Source of the DNA: an uncultured Bacilli bacterium
GTDB taxonomy: Bacteria; Bacillota_I; Bacilli_A; RF39; UBA660
Direction of reading: 5' to 3'
Assembly: GCA_947586825.1 (NCBI GenBank)
Contig: CANPXU010000010.1
Span: 1 to 39,301 of the forward strand
DNA length: 39,301 bases
In this document: piece after piece, positions 1 to 7,356 of the stretch
Numbering within the stretch: the first letter of the stretch is position 1
How the letters are laid out: every line of letters starts with the position of its first letter
Position numbers and translations under genes: made by a program
Notes under the pieces: model-generated
Seen by the model: only the letters and a program-made list of their open reading frames with translations
Told to the model about the DNA's origin: nothing
The model's database searches: none

Positions 1-77
1 TAGTTGGTAAAAACGGAGGGTGGTCGATTTGCACTCCAAAACTTTTGATGGGAGTTCGATTCTCTCCGCCCCTGCCA
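1..77 (+). tRNA. tRNA gene, 3' part; Trp-like but atypical
   Basis: The 5' acceptor strand lies before the window. The visible part has a T-arm (stem 50-54/62-66, loop TTCGATT at 55-61), a 3' acceptor strand CGCCCCT (67-73), discriminator G74 and an encoded CCA (75-77). Acceptor strand and G73 match bacterial tRNA-Trp, and CTCCAAA at 34-40 would be the Trp (CCA) anticodon loop. However, the usual 5' anticodon stem is not next to it: AGGGT (17-21) can pair with ACTTT (41-45) only if 12 extra bases (22-33) are looped out, and the D-arm is short. An alternative fold pairs 18-22 with 32-36. C70 argues against a tmRNA end, which needs a G-U pair there. That this is a tRNA gene is fairly sure; its identity and function are not. 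Confidence 0.6.
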
Positions 78-111
78 TGAATTTTAAGGCTTTAGACCTT
101 TAGACATACAT

Positions 112-140
112 AGAATTGATAGAAATATCAGTTCTTTTTT
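112..140 (+). terminator. Rho-independent terminator of the tRNA transcript
   Basis: A 10-bp stem (112-121 with 126-135, one G-U pair) is closed by a GAAA tetraloop and followed by six T. It ends plus-strand transcription from the tRNA before the convergent acyltransferase gene. Confidence 0.85.
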
Positions 141-157
141 AATATATAATTTGATTA

Positions 158-811
158 TTAACGATTTTCTTTTACTATTATTGTATCTTTATCTTTAAAG
201 ATGTGATTTTGTGGAATTACTCCTCTTACATTTGAAAGAGGGTAGATAGTGCAGTTAGGACCTACAATATTTCCAGGATTCAATACACTTTGGCAACCAA
301 TTTCAGTATTATCTCCTAAAAATGAACCGACTTTTCGTAAATGAGTTTCGATTTTAGGATTCGTAGCAATAGTCACATCTTTTTTATCGCCCTTAACATT
401 TGCTAAAATAACACCTGCTCCTAAGTGAACATAATTTCCTAATACAGAATCTCCAACATAATTAAAGTGAGGAATTTGACAATTATCAAAAATAATGGCA
501 TTTTTTAATTCACAACTATTACCGATAACACAATTTTTCCCAACAATGACATTTTCTCTGATGAAGCAGTTATGTCTTAGTTCAGCTCCTGCATCAATAA
601 TACAAGGACCATGAATTTCAGAGCTTTCAGCAACTTTAGCACTTTGATGAATCCAAATATTTTCACTTTTTTGAATATATTCATTAGATAAATTTTTGCC
701 AATTTCAACAATTATATCTTTTATTTTAGGTAATATTTCATATGGATAAGTTAATTCTTGAAAATAAGGCCACGCAATAGATTTATGGGCAATAAATAGT
801 TCTTCTATCAT
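158..811 (-). CDS. Left-handed beta-helix (hexapeptide) acyltransferase, GlmU C-terminal type
   Basis: 217 residues. From about residue 50 onward the protein is made of hexapeptide repeats of the [IV]-G-x-x type (for example VIVGKNCVIGNSC and TEIGCQSVLNPG), the signature of trimeric left-handed beta-helix acyltransferases. The order and the ILANVKGDKK and GxNCTIYP stretches resemble the C-terminal acetyltransferase half of GlmU, but the N-terminal uridylyltransferase domain is absent: the first 50 residues are a short helical leader. It probably transfers an acyl group to a nucleotide sugar or similar substrate in the cytosol; substrate unknown. The start has an AAAGGA ribosome site about 8 bases upstream. 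A minus-strand extended -10 (TGCTATAAT, core at 836-841) sits just before it. It converges on the tRNA and is probably monocistronic. Confidence 0.8.
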   Translation of the reverse strand: MIEELFIAHKSIAWPYFQELTYPYEILPKIKDIIVEIGKNLSNEYIQKSENIWIHQSAKVAESSEIHGPCIIDAGAELRHNCFIRENVIVGKNCVIGNSCELKNAIIFDNCQIPHFNYVGDSVLGNYVHLGAGVILANVKGDKKDVTIATNPKIETHLRKVGSFLGDNTEIGCQSVLNPGNIVGPNCTIYPLSNVRGVIPQNHIFKDKDTIIVKENR

Positions 812-881
812 TATTTAGTTCCTTTCAGTATCTTGATTATAGCATATTCTAGGATAAAGGTGATTTAAGTTATATTTTAAA

Positions 882-910
882 TTGCATAAATATACTTGCT
901 TTGATAAAAT
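882..910 (+). promoter_or_regulatory. SigA-type promoter for the HExxH protein
   Basis: TTGCAT (882-887), a 17-base spacer and TAAAAT (905-910). The promoter position rules out the longer TTG-start reading of the downstream gene. Confidence 0.6.
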
Positions 911-935
911 AATCGTCATATATACGGAGGCTAAC

Positions 936-1811
936 ATGTCTAATTTTATTAAAAGTGATAATGATTTAATAATGTTAAAAGAATTTGCTGATCGTTTAAG
1001 AAATGAAGGATGCGATTACTGCTTTTTAAGAGATTTTTTAGAAACCTTTATAATTAAAGCTCCATTAGGAGGATTATTAACTAATTATTTATTTGATTCG
1101 ACGGCTTTAGATGCTGGTTATAGTATGGTCACTAATACATTAGCATTTGAAATAGAGGGGTTATTGCAAGCTGCCAGTAATGATGCATCATTGATATTAA
1201 ACGATTATCATTTCAAGGAAAATAATATAAGTGATACTGAGTGTTATACAGTTCTATTAATTTTATTTCATGAATTAGAACATTCTTTTCAAGGCCTTGT
1301 TTGTCGAGATTTAGCTAAAACTCCGAGTGTTATGCTAAATAGTTGCTATCAACAACAATATGATTTAATGCTTAAGGTAACCCAAAGACATAACTTTTAT
1401 GACCGCTTCCGTTATGCTTTGTATATGACTTTTGTTTTTAATGCTAGTCCAAGTATATTTGAACGAAATGCTAATATTGAAGCCTACAATGCTCTTTTAA
1501 AATTAGCTAGTCTAGAGGGCAATGATGAAATGGTTCACTTCTTAGAGGATGCTCGATTAGTTAGAGCTCTTTTCGGTTATACTCTTTCAAGAACTGGTTC
1601 TTTAGTGACTACTTCAAGGTTTCTACTTTCTTCCTTATTTTTAGATGGGAAAGAAGAAAAGCATACTTTGTCTTTTGAAGAAAAGGTTCGTTATGGATTG
1701 CCTTTAACCCGCTTAGAACATGATATGTTAATGCAAATTCCAGAGAGCGGAGCAGAAAATGATTATCCTCATGCAAGAAGATTAATAGAAAATATACAAA
1801 GTAATAGATAA
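936..1811 (+). CDS. Unknown protein with an HExxH metallopeptidase-like motif
   Basis: 291 residues from ATG 936, chosen because GGAGG (926-930) lies 5 bases upstream; a longer TTG reading at 882 would begin inside the -35 box. Family not recognised. A predicted helix contains HELEH (residues 112-116), which fits the zinc-binding and catalytic HExxH of zincins; E176 in an ERNAN context about 60 residues later could be the third ligand of a gluzincin. There is no signal peptide and no clear membrane segment, so it is likely cytosolic. The C-terminal half is helical. A zinc peptidase role is inference from one motif; a chance HExxH in a helical protein is possible. Confidence 0.75.
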   Translation: MSNFIKSDNDLIMLKEFADRLRNEGCDYCFLRDFLETFIIKAPLGGLLTNYLFDSTALDAGYSMVTNTLAFEIEGLLQAASNDASLILNDYHFKENNISDTECYTVLLILFHELEHSFQGLVCRDLAKTPSVMLNSCYQQQYDLMLKVTQRHNFYDRFRYALYMTFVFNASPSIFERNANIEAYNALLKLASLEGNDEMVHFLEDARLVRALFGYTLSRTGSLVTTSRFLLSSLFLDGKEEKHTLSFEEKVRYGLPLTRLEHDMLMQIPESGAENDYPHARRLIENIQSNR

Positions 1812-1920
1812 AAGTAGTTCTTTTTAGTATAATGCAACTAAATTTATACATAAAACAACTAAAAATTGGTGTTATGCTACCAGTAGAAAATTATAAAATG
1901 CTAATGAAAGAAGGAATTTT

Positions 1921-3426
1921 ATGAATAATCAGTTTGCTAAAAATTTAAAAATTATTAGAAAGGAACATAATCTTTCTCAAGAACAGTTAGCAGAAGAACT
2001 TGAAGTATCCAGACAAGCTATATCCAAATGGGAATCATCATCAGCATATCCTGAAATGGATAAGATAATAGCTTTATGTGAAAAATTTGATTTAAATATT
2101 GATGATCTCCTTCATAGAGATATTAAGGAAGCGCAAAAAGAAGCTGAAAGCAAAAAATCTATAAATAAAGGAATGAATGATTTTTTAAACTTTATTACAG
2201 ATACTATTAATTTATTTAGTAGTATGAATGCTAAAAGTAAAATTAAGTGTTTGCTTGAGCAAATAGCAATTATTGGAGTTTTAGTTTTGCTATCTTGTAT
2301 TATAGTACCTATGGGAAACATGATATTTTTACAATTGTTTGAAGCATTGCCATTTAAAATATTAAATCCAATCGTAAGTTTGTTAACAACAGCAGTAACA
2401 CTTTTTTGTATAATCATGTCACTTATAATTTTAATCCATATCTTTAAAGCAAGATATTTAGACTATTTTGAAAAAGCTAAAAATAATAATGATAATAAGT
2501 TGATTAACTTTAAAGAGGGCGATATTGATTGTAAGCAAAATGATGAAAAAATTATAATTCGTGATCCTAAACATAGTGAATATAATTTTTTTGGAGATTT
2601 ATTTAAAGTTATATCTATAATTATTAAATTCTTTGTTTTGATTTTTACCCTTTTCGTGGCCTTCATTCTAGTTTTATTATTAATTAGTATGGTTCTATCA
2701 TTCTTAGTATATAAATCCGGCCTTTTCTTTGTTGGCTTATTAGTTTCAATACTATCATTAAGCTTTATTATGGCTATTATATTATTAATTAGTCTAAATT
2801 TTATATTTGGTCGTAAAAATGAGCAAAGAAAAATTGTTTATAGCTTTATTGCTTGTATTGTAACCTTAGGTTTAGGTATTGGTCTTGCCTTTATAGGAAC
2901 TCTTAACTTCAGATTTTTAAAAACCAATGAAAATATGCTTAAACAAGAAACTAAAGAATTTGCAATGACTGATAATCTTTTCTTTGAACTTTCCTCTGAT
3001 GATGTTACTTATGTTGAATCGGAAATTGACAATATAAAAGTTGAATATAAAATAAATAGATATGCTAAAGCTATTGTTTATGCTCCAGAAGATAATCAAG
3101 GAATTACTATCTTTGCACAGTGCTCCGATCCTATTAAACTTATAAAAGAAGTTTTAAATAATATTAATAATAAAAGAATTAGGCCTATTAATTTTGAAAT
3201 AAGTGATATTACTATCTATGCCTCTAAAGAAAATATTGAAAAAATTAAAAATAACTTTATTGATTATTATAAAAATTTTAATAATTATGAAGATACTATC
3301 AACTACTATATGGACTTAGTTAACAGTTTAGAAAATCAAAATTATGAGTATGAGCTAAAGATTGATGAACTTAATGAACAAATTGAACAATATAAAAATG
3401 CTTTGAAGGTAAATGGATTAGAGTAG
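1921..3426 (+). CDS. XRE-type HTH regulator with a polytopic membrane domain
   Basis: 501 residues. Residues 7-61 form a classic Cro/CI helix-turn-helix (LSQEQLAEELEVSRQAISKWE), so the N-terminus binds DNA. Five or more hydrophobic segments follow (about 112-137, 148-172, 226-262, 265-297, 305-328), then an extracytoplasmic C-terminal region of about 170 residues ending in a coiled coil (about 465-497). This architecture is that of membrane-tethered regulators whose outer domain may sense envelope state; the signal is unknown. GAAGGA (about 1908-1913) precedes ATG, and a TATAAT at 1828-1833 is the probable -10. No partner gene is co-transcribed; the next gene has its own promoter. Confidence 0.85.
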   Translation: MNNQFAKNLKIIRKEHNLSQEQLAEELEVSRQAISKWESSSAYPEMDKIIALCEKFDLNIDDLLHRDIKEAQKEAESKKSINKGMNDFLNFITDTINLFSSMNAKSKIKCLLEQIAIIGVLVLLSCIIVPMGNMIFLQLFEALPFKILNPIVSLLTTAVTLFCIIMSLIILIHIFKARYLDYFEKAKNNNDNKLINFKEGDIDCKQNDEKIIIRDPKHSEYNFFGDLFKVISIIIKFFVLIFTLFVAFILVLLLISMVLSFLVYKSGLFFVGLLVSILSLSFIMAIILLISLNFIFGRKNEQRKIVYSFIACIVTLGLGIGLAFIGTLNFRFLKTNENMLKQETKEFAMTDNLFFELSSDDVTYVESEIDNIKVEYKINRYAKAIVYAPEDNQGITIFAQCSDPIKLIKEVLNNINNKRIRPINFEISDITIYASKENIEKIKNNFIDYYKNFNNYEDTINYYMDLVNSLENQNYEYELKIDELNEQIEQYKNALKVNGLE

Positions 3427-3432
3427 GCTAGA

Positions 3433-3460
3433 TTGAATATTTTAAAATTTATAGTATAAT
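3433..3460 (+). promoter_or_regulatory. SigA-type promoter upstream of the YdcF-like gene
   Basis: TTGAAT (3433-3438), a 16-base spacer and a perfect TATAAT (3455-3460), 20 bases before the ATG. Confidence 0.65.
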
Positions 3461-3480
3461 AGCCCTTACTTGGGAGTTAT

Positions 3481-4122
3481 ATGAAATTATCGAATTTTAG
3501 TTATTCATCTATAATTTTTTCTAGTAATAGTGATAAAGAAAAAATTGTTTTTGATACCCATTATCCAAGGGTTGAAAAACCCTGCGATTATGGAATTGTT
3601 TTTGGTGGAGTTTCAATGATTCCTTATCGTACAAATGTAGCTTTAGATTTATATCAAAGGGAGTTAGTAGATAAACTTGTTCTTACAGGTGGAGTCGGTT
3701 TATTTAACAAAGATAGGCAAGTTCCTGAAGCATATAAAATGTATGAATTCTTTAAAGCTATGGGCGTGCTCGATAGTGATTTGATAATGGAATCTCATTC
3801 AAGAAATACTTCAGAAAATGTTAAATTTTTACTAGAAATGCTAGAACAAGAAAATGGCCTTGATAATAAAAGTTTCGCAGTTATAACTTCTGACTTTCAT
3901 GTAAGAAGATGCATAGGCGCCTTAAGAAGTGCTATAAATATCCCAATAGAGGTATATGCTTCTGCTGCTAAGGACGGAGTTACCGACTTAGAACATTGGC
4001 ATTCAAACCACTATGGTAGACGTATGATTTTAACAGAAGCTCTTTTACTTTTACATTACGCTAAACTTGGCCTTATTAGTAACCTTGAAATACCTGATTT
4101 ATCTCGCATACGAAAAAGATAG
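3481..4122 (+). CDS. YdcF/DUF218-family protein
   Basis: 213 residues with the DUF218 core: an early strand plus glycine turn (IVFGGV), TGGV after the second strand, a conserved E followed by SRNTSEN (residues about 101-113), and the late SDFHVRR signature. The family is Rossmann-like and mostly uncharacterised; E. coli YdcF binds S-adenosylmethionine, and SanA-type members act on the envelope. This copy lacks a membrane anchor, so it is cytosolic, unlike the second DUF218 protein at 29202-29864. GGGAG lies just before the ATG. Exact reaction unknown. Confidence 0.85.
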   Translation: MKLSNFSYSSIIFSSNSDKEKIVFDTHYPRVEKPCDYGIVFGGVSMIPYRTNVALDLYQRELVDKLVLTGGVGLFNKDRQVPEAYKMYEFFKAMGVLDSDLIMESHSRNTSENVKFLLEMLEQENGLDNKSFAVITSDFHVRRCIGALRSAINIPIEVYASAAKDGVTDLEHWHSNHYGRRMILTEALLLLHYAKLGLISNLEIPDLSRIRKR

Positions 4123-4222
4123 AAAAAATGTAAATTATTGCTATGCCTCGCCCAATAAACATTGAAAAAGTGTTTTGCTTATGTTAGTATGATACTAGAT
4201 AAAATAGAGAGGAGCATATAAA

Positions 4223-4522
4223 ATGTCAGATAGCGATATTGCAAGATTAAGAGAAATGTGCGCTGATTTTAAAAAATGGCGTGACTTAGAAACAGATGGA
4301 AACGGAAATAACTTGCATGATATTAAAAGTTCTTTTGATTATGTAAGAAATTCTTTAGAAACATACGAAATTTCATCAACAAAATTTGGTAGTAGCTTAT
4401 CTGCCAAAGCTGAAGCTGCAGGTAATGTATTAAGCGAATTATGGTTAATATTTCAAAACTTAGAAAATGCTGTAACATTATTCTGCGATGAACAAGCAAG
4501 AAATAATGGTCAAGGTAATTAA
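4223..4522 (+). CDS. Small helical protein, possibly WXG100/LXG-partner-like (pair 1, first gene)
   Basis: 99 residues, all-helical by composition, with no signal peptide and no membrane segment. Strong GAGAGGAG ribosome site; a TATGAT at 4187-4192 is the likely -10. A Gly/Asn turn (DGNGNN, residues about 26-31) splits two helices; W79 lies late in the long second helix. Size and hairpin shape are like ESAT-6/WXG100 or LXG-associated helical proteins, but a canonical W-x-G turn is missing. It is 23 bases upstream of a second small helical gene and shares its terminator. Function not recognised; secretion substrate or chaperone is only a possibility. Confidence 0.75.
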   Translation: MSDSDIARLREMCADFKKWRDLETDGNGNNLHDIKSSFDYVRNSLETYEISSTKFGSSLSAKAEAAGNVLSELWLIFQNLENAVTLFCDEQARNNGQGN

Positions 4523-4545
4523 TTTTAAGAAAGGAAAGTGATATT

Positions 4546-4884
4546 ATGGCAGCATCAAGAACTCCTGGAGCTACTATTCCAGAAGAATTACAAAGAGAAG
4601 CAGATAGAATTCAAGAACAATTTTCTCAATTACAAATAATATTAAATAATGCCGCTAGTCATTTAGCAGAAATGAGCACTATGATGCAACCTTACGATAC
4701 TACTTTAGCAGGCAAGATGGATGAGTTAAACCAAATAATCTCAGATTATGTGCCAAAAGCTAAAAATATTTATGATGATGTATCAGATAGCTTATCAGCA
4801 TATGCAGCAAATTTATCTTCTAGCTTAGAAAATTTAACAGGTGGAATTGATAAATTAAGATCTTCTGTTGATAACTTGGCGTAG
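4546..4884 (+). CDS. Small helical protein (pair 1, second gene)
   Basis: 112 residues. After an Ala/Pro-rich start it forms two amphipathic helices (about 12-45 and 55-110) around a YDTTLAGK turn, a WXG100-like helical hairpin shape without tryptophan. The C-terminal helix is rich in Ser/Leu/Asn with heptad spacing. AAAGGAAAGTGAT precedes the ATG. A strong terminator follows, so this gene and the previous one are a two-gene operon. No family recognised with confidence. Confidence 0.75.
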   Translation: MAASRTPGATIPEELQREADRIQEQFSQLQIILNNAASHLAEMSTMMQPYDTTLAGKMDELNQIISDYVPKAKNIYDDVSDSLSAYAANLSSSLENLTGGIDKLRSSVDNLA

Positions 4885-4911
4885 ATATTTTTTAAAGTTT
4901 TTAAGACAAGG

Positions 4912-4934
4912 CTATGTTTAAACATAGTTTTTTT
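4912..4934 (+). terminator. Rho-independent terminator
   Basis: Perfect 16-base palindrome (CTATGTTT/AAACATAG, 4912-4927) followed by a run of T. It separates the first small-helical pair from the second. Confidence 0.85.
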
Positions 4935-4990
4935 GTTGTATAATCAATGCAAAATATATTATAATTATCTTAGAAATGAGGCTTTTTAAG

Positions 4991-5251
4991 ATGCAATTTG
5001 AACCATATGAAATTGAAAAATTAACTGAAGAAATTGTGAATTTGAGTAAATTATTAACAGATGATACTACATATGAGCTCAATACCTCTTGTCAAAAATT
5101 AAACACCATAATTAATAATTTAAATATTAAAATTGATGTTGAAGAAAATTTTAGTAATTTAAAAAGTGCTATAAGTGATATTCAAAGTGATACTATTACA
5201 GCTTTAGACAATGTTAAAAATGATTTAGTATCTGGTAGTGGGGGAAATTAA
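4991..5251 (+). CDS. Small helical protein (pair 2, first gene)
   Basis: 86 residues from ATG 4991. An in-frame ATG 15 bases earlier (4976) has no ribosome site, whereas GAGG at 4978-4981 is well placed for 4991. The protein is two helices with Leu/Ile/Asn heptads, ending in a flexible SGSGGN tail, again without signal peptide or tryptophan. Candidate -10 boxes TATAAT lie at 4939-4944 and 4960-4965. The next gene begins 2 bases after the stop, so translation is probably coupled. Function unknown; general shape resembles the first pair. Confidence 0.7.
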   Translation: MQFEPYEIEKLTEEIVNLSKLLTDDTTYELNTSCQKLNTIINNLNIKIDVEENFSNLKSAISDIQSDTITALDNVKNDLVSGSGGN

Positions 5252-5253
5252 TC

Positions 5254-5604
5254 ATGAATATGGTAGAGTTTAAAAATTGTGCTATATCAGTAAAAACAAA
5301 TGGTCAATTATTAATTAATAAATATAAAAGTATTATCTTAATTCTTACAAATATTTATAATATTATCCAAAATAAACAACTTGCGAATGCTAAATATATT
5401 AGTGATTTAATCGAAAGATATAATGCATTAATAGAAACAATAACTACTAATTGTATAGAGCTTTCAGATAGAGTTGTTAAGTATGCTGATAACTTCTCTA
5501 ACAATTTAGAAGAATTTGCCTCTCGTATTAATGAATTGCTAAGAAATATAGATAGTCAATCAGTTAAACAAAATATTGAAACATTAGATATTGAATCTTT
5601 ATAA
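5254..5604 (+). CDS. Small helical protein (pair 2, second gene)
   Basis: 116 residues, predicted almost entirely helical, Ile/Asn-rich, with no signal peptide. Helices of about 20-45, 48-85 and 88-112 could form a bundle. A G-rich stretch at the end of the previous gene (5240-5244) may act as ribosome site; ATG 5260 is an alternative start. It ends in a strong terminator. It forms an operon with the preceding 86-residue protein, mirroring the arrangement of the first pair. Confidence 0.7.
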   Translation: MNMVEFKNCAISVKTNGQLLINKYKSIILILTNIYNIIQNKQLANAKYISDLIERYNALIETITTNCIELSDRVVKYADNFSNNLEEFASRINELLRNIDSQSVKQNIETLDIESL

Positions 5605-5607
5605 ATT

Positions 5608-5629
5608 ACTGACTTTATGTCAGTTTTTT
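5608..5629 (+). terminator. Rho-independent terminator
   Basis: ACTGAC (5608-5613), TTTAT loop, GTCAGT (5619-5624), then a T run. Confidence 0.85.
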
Positions 5630-5764
5630 AATACAAATATATAGAGCTTTAATTTAAGTATACAATTCTTTAAAACGGGCATACTAATAACATCAATATA
5701 AAATAATATTGGTAAAGCAAAATAATTAATATTTTGCAAAAATTTTAAAGAAAGGAGTAAGGAC

Positions 5765-6607
5765 ATGAAAAACTTGAAAACTGTATTATATTTAGTTGTA
5801 ATAGCAGTTGTATCTTTATTTATGACTTTAAATGTAAGTGCTGCGGAAACTGTTAAAATAAGAGTAATTGATGAATTGACTGGAGCAGATTTTAGTTATC
5901 AAGTAAAATCAGGTCAATCTTTAAATGAACTTAAAGAGCAAAGCTTTGCAAGCAAACTAAAAGAAGTTATAGATAATGTAGATGATAATTATATTACTTT
6001 TATTAATGTAGCTACCGGTAAAGAAATAGATTTAAATGAAAAAATATATTCTGACTTAACGATTAAAGCGGTTAGTAAAAGTGATACTGTTGATATAACA
6101 ATTGCTAATACTGGTAATACGTTTAAAAATCTTGAGGCCGGAATAACTATCAATAAATTAAAAGATTTATCTTATGGTAGTCAAGTAAAGAATCTAATTA
6201 ACGATAAAGACAAGGAATTTGCTATGTTTATAAATGTTAAAACAGGCGAAGAGATAGATCTTGACGAACCAATCTATGTTAATACGACTATAAAGGCTAT
6301 CTACTATATTACTGTTAATATTGATAAGGTAGATCATAAGGTATTAGAAAATACCAAATTAGCAGATTTATATCAATATGCTGCTAAAAAAGATGGTTAT
6401 GAATTTGTAGGCTTTGTTGATGCTGAGGGAAATACTGCTACAGATGCTGATGTGGTTGATAAAGCAATTCTTACATCAACTTATAAAAAAATCGAACAAG
6501 AAGAAGTACCTAATACTTACGATAAAGGGTTAACTTATATAAGTGTAGCATTAATAAGTTTACTAGGTATGTCATATTGTTATAAATTTATTAAAAGATT
6601 TAATTAG
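5765..6607 (+). CDS. Secreted repeat protein with sortase-like C-terminal anchor
   Basis: 280 residues. Signal peptide 1 to about 27 (hydrophobic core, then NVSAAE). Two tandem units of about 75 residues follow (about 29-105 and 107-180), sharing an L-x-x-L-K segment, an FINV-TG-EIDL core and an IKA end. A third, shorter unit (about 181-245) resembles the InlB B-repeat fold. The tail has VPNTYD (248-253), a hydrophobic stretch (about 259-276) and a KRF basic end: the layout of an LPxTG-type sorting signal with a variant motif. The protein is therefore probably displayed on the wall. No sortase is in the window. GAAAGGAG lies upstream and a strong terminator follows. Confidence 0.85.
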   Translation: MKNLKTVLYLVVIAVVSLFMTLNVSAAETVKIRVIDELTGADFSYQVKSGQSLNELKEQSFASKLKEVIDNVDDNYITFINVATGKEIDLNEKIYSDLTIKAVSKSDTVDITIANTGNTFKNLEAGITINKLKDLSYGSQVKNLINDKDKEFAMFINVKTGEEIDLDEPIYVNTTIKAIYYITVNIDKVDHKVLENTKLADLYQYAAKKDGYEFVGFVDAEGNTATDADVVDKAILTSTYKKIEQEEVPNTYDKGLTYISVALISLLGMSYCYKFIKRFN

Positions 6608-6619
6608 TTAAATAATATA

Positions 6620-6649
6620 ATGATAGTTTTAAACAGACTATCATTTTTT
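6620..6649 (+). terminator. Rho-independent terminator
   Basis: ATGATAGT (6620-6627) pairs with ACTATCAT (6637-6644), followed by T6. Confidence 0.9.
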
Positions 6650-6715
6650 GTTGTATATAACATATAAATAATTTAAAATAGTAATAAAATTATTTGTAAT
6701 GGAAGGAAATGCCAT

Positions 6716-7318
6716 ATGGATTATAGTGCTTTAATAAATAAAGAACATAGGCTAAATAGTTCTTATGTGCCAAATGATTTGGTTATCACGGACAATAATG
6801 AAAATAATTTTCATAATTATAAAGATCCTACACTAAAGCCAATGATAAGTGCATCTATTTTACCTTATTTTCTTATGATGCAAGCTGCTGCTCTAAAAGA
6901 AGGATTTCATATTATAATTGATAGTGGCTATCGTTCTTATGATTATCAACAAGTAATATGGGATAAAAATGTAGAGGAAAAAGGTATTGAATATACTAAA
7001 AGATATGTTATGACTCCGGGAGCTAGTGAGCACCAAAGTGGAATCGCATTTGATATCGCATATATAAGAAATGGATCATATACAGATGATGTTACAGGTG
7101 ATGATCCCGAGTATGCTTGGCTAATGAATAATGCTCATTTATATGGTTTTATTTTGAGATATCCAAAAGATAAAGAGGATATAACTGGTATTAATTTTGA
7201 ACCATGGCATTTTCGATTTGTTGGTGTAGAGCTAGCAACATACCTACATGAAAATAATATCTCTTTAGAAGAATTCCATGCTCGTAAAAATGAGGAAGAT
7301 CCAAATCATAATAGATAA
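6716..7318 (+). CDS. VanY-type D-Ala-D-Ala carboxypeptidase (peptidase M15B)
   Basis: 200 residues. The zinc-site motif SEHQSGIAFD gives H106 and D113, and EPWHFRF gives the catalytic E162 and third ligand H165, the full SxHxxGxAxD...ExWH set of M15B. DSGYRSYDYQQ upstream is the usual substrate-binding segment. Members trim the terminal D-alanine of peptidoglycan stem peptides, so a cell wall is expected. No signal peptide or lipobox is seen; export is unexplained, or the enzyme acts on cytosolic wall fragments. It has a GGAAGGAA ribosome site and is followed by a terminator shared with the convergent glycosyltransferase. Confidence 0.92.
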   Translation: MDYSALINKEHRLNSSYVPNDLVITDNNENNFHNYKDPTLKPMISASILPYFLMMQAAALKEGFHIIIDSGYRSYDYQQVIWDKNVEEKGIEYTKRYVMTPGASEHQSGIAFDIAYIRNGSYTDDVTGDDPEYAWLMNNAHLYGFILRYPKDKEDITGINFEPWHFRFVGVELATYLHENNISLEEFHARKNEEDPNHNR

Positions 7319-7324
7319 AATGAA

Positions 7325-7356
7325 AACTTGGCCGATATTTGACCAAGTCTTTTTTA
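7325..7356 (+). terminator. Terminator between convergent genes
   Basis: ACTTGG (7326-7331) pairs with CCAAGT (7343-7348), followed by T7. The A-run on the other side may let it work weakly for the minus-strand gene too; the T-run overlaps that gene's stop codon. Confidence 0.8.

Noticed and set aside
1-77. tmRNA 3' end
   Set aside because: Position 70 is C and the discriminator is G, so it lacks the Ala identity needed for tmRNA.
1609-1851. Minus-strand 80-residue frame overlapping the end of the HExxH gene
   Set aside because: Composition is that of an antisense shadow and it has no ribosome site.
4223-5604. Type VII secretion (WXG100) locus
   Set aside because: The W-x-G motif is missing and no EssC/FtsK-type ATPase is in the window; the similarity is only of size and helical shape.
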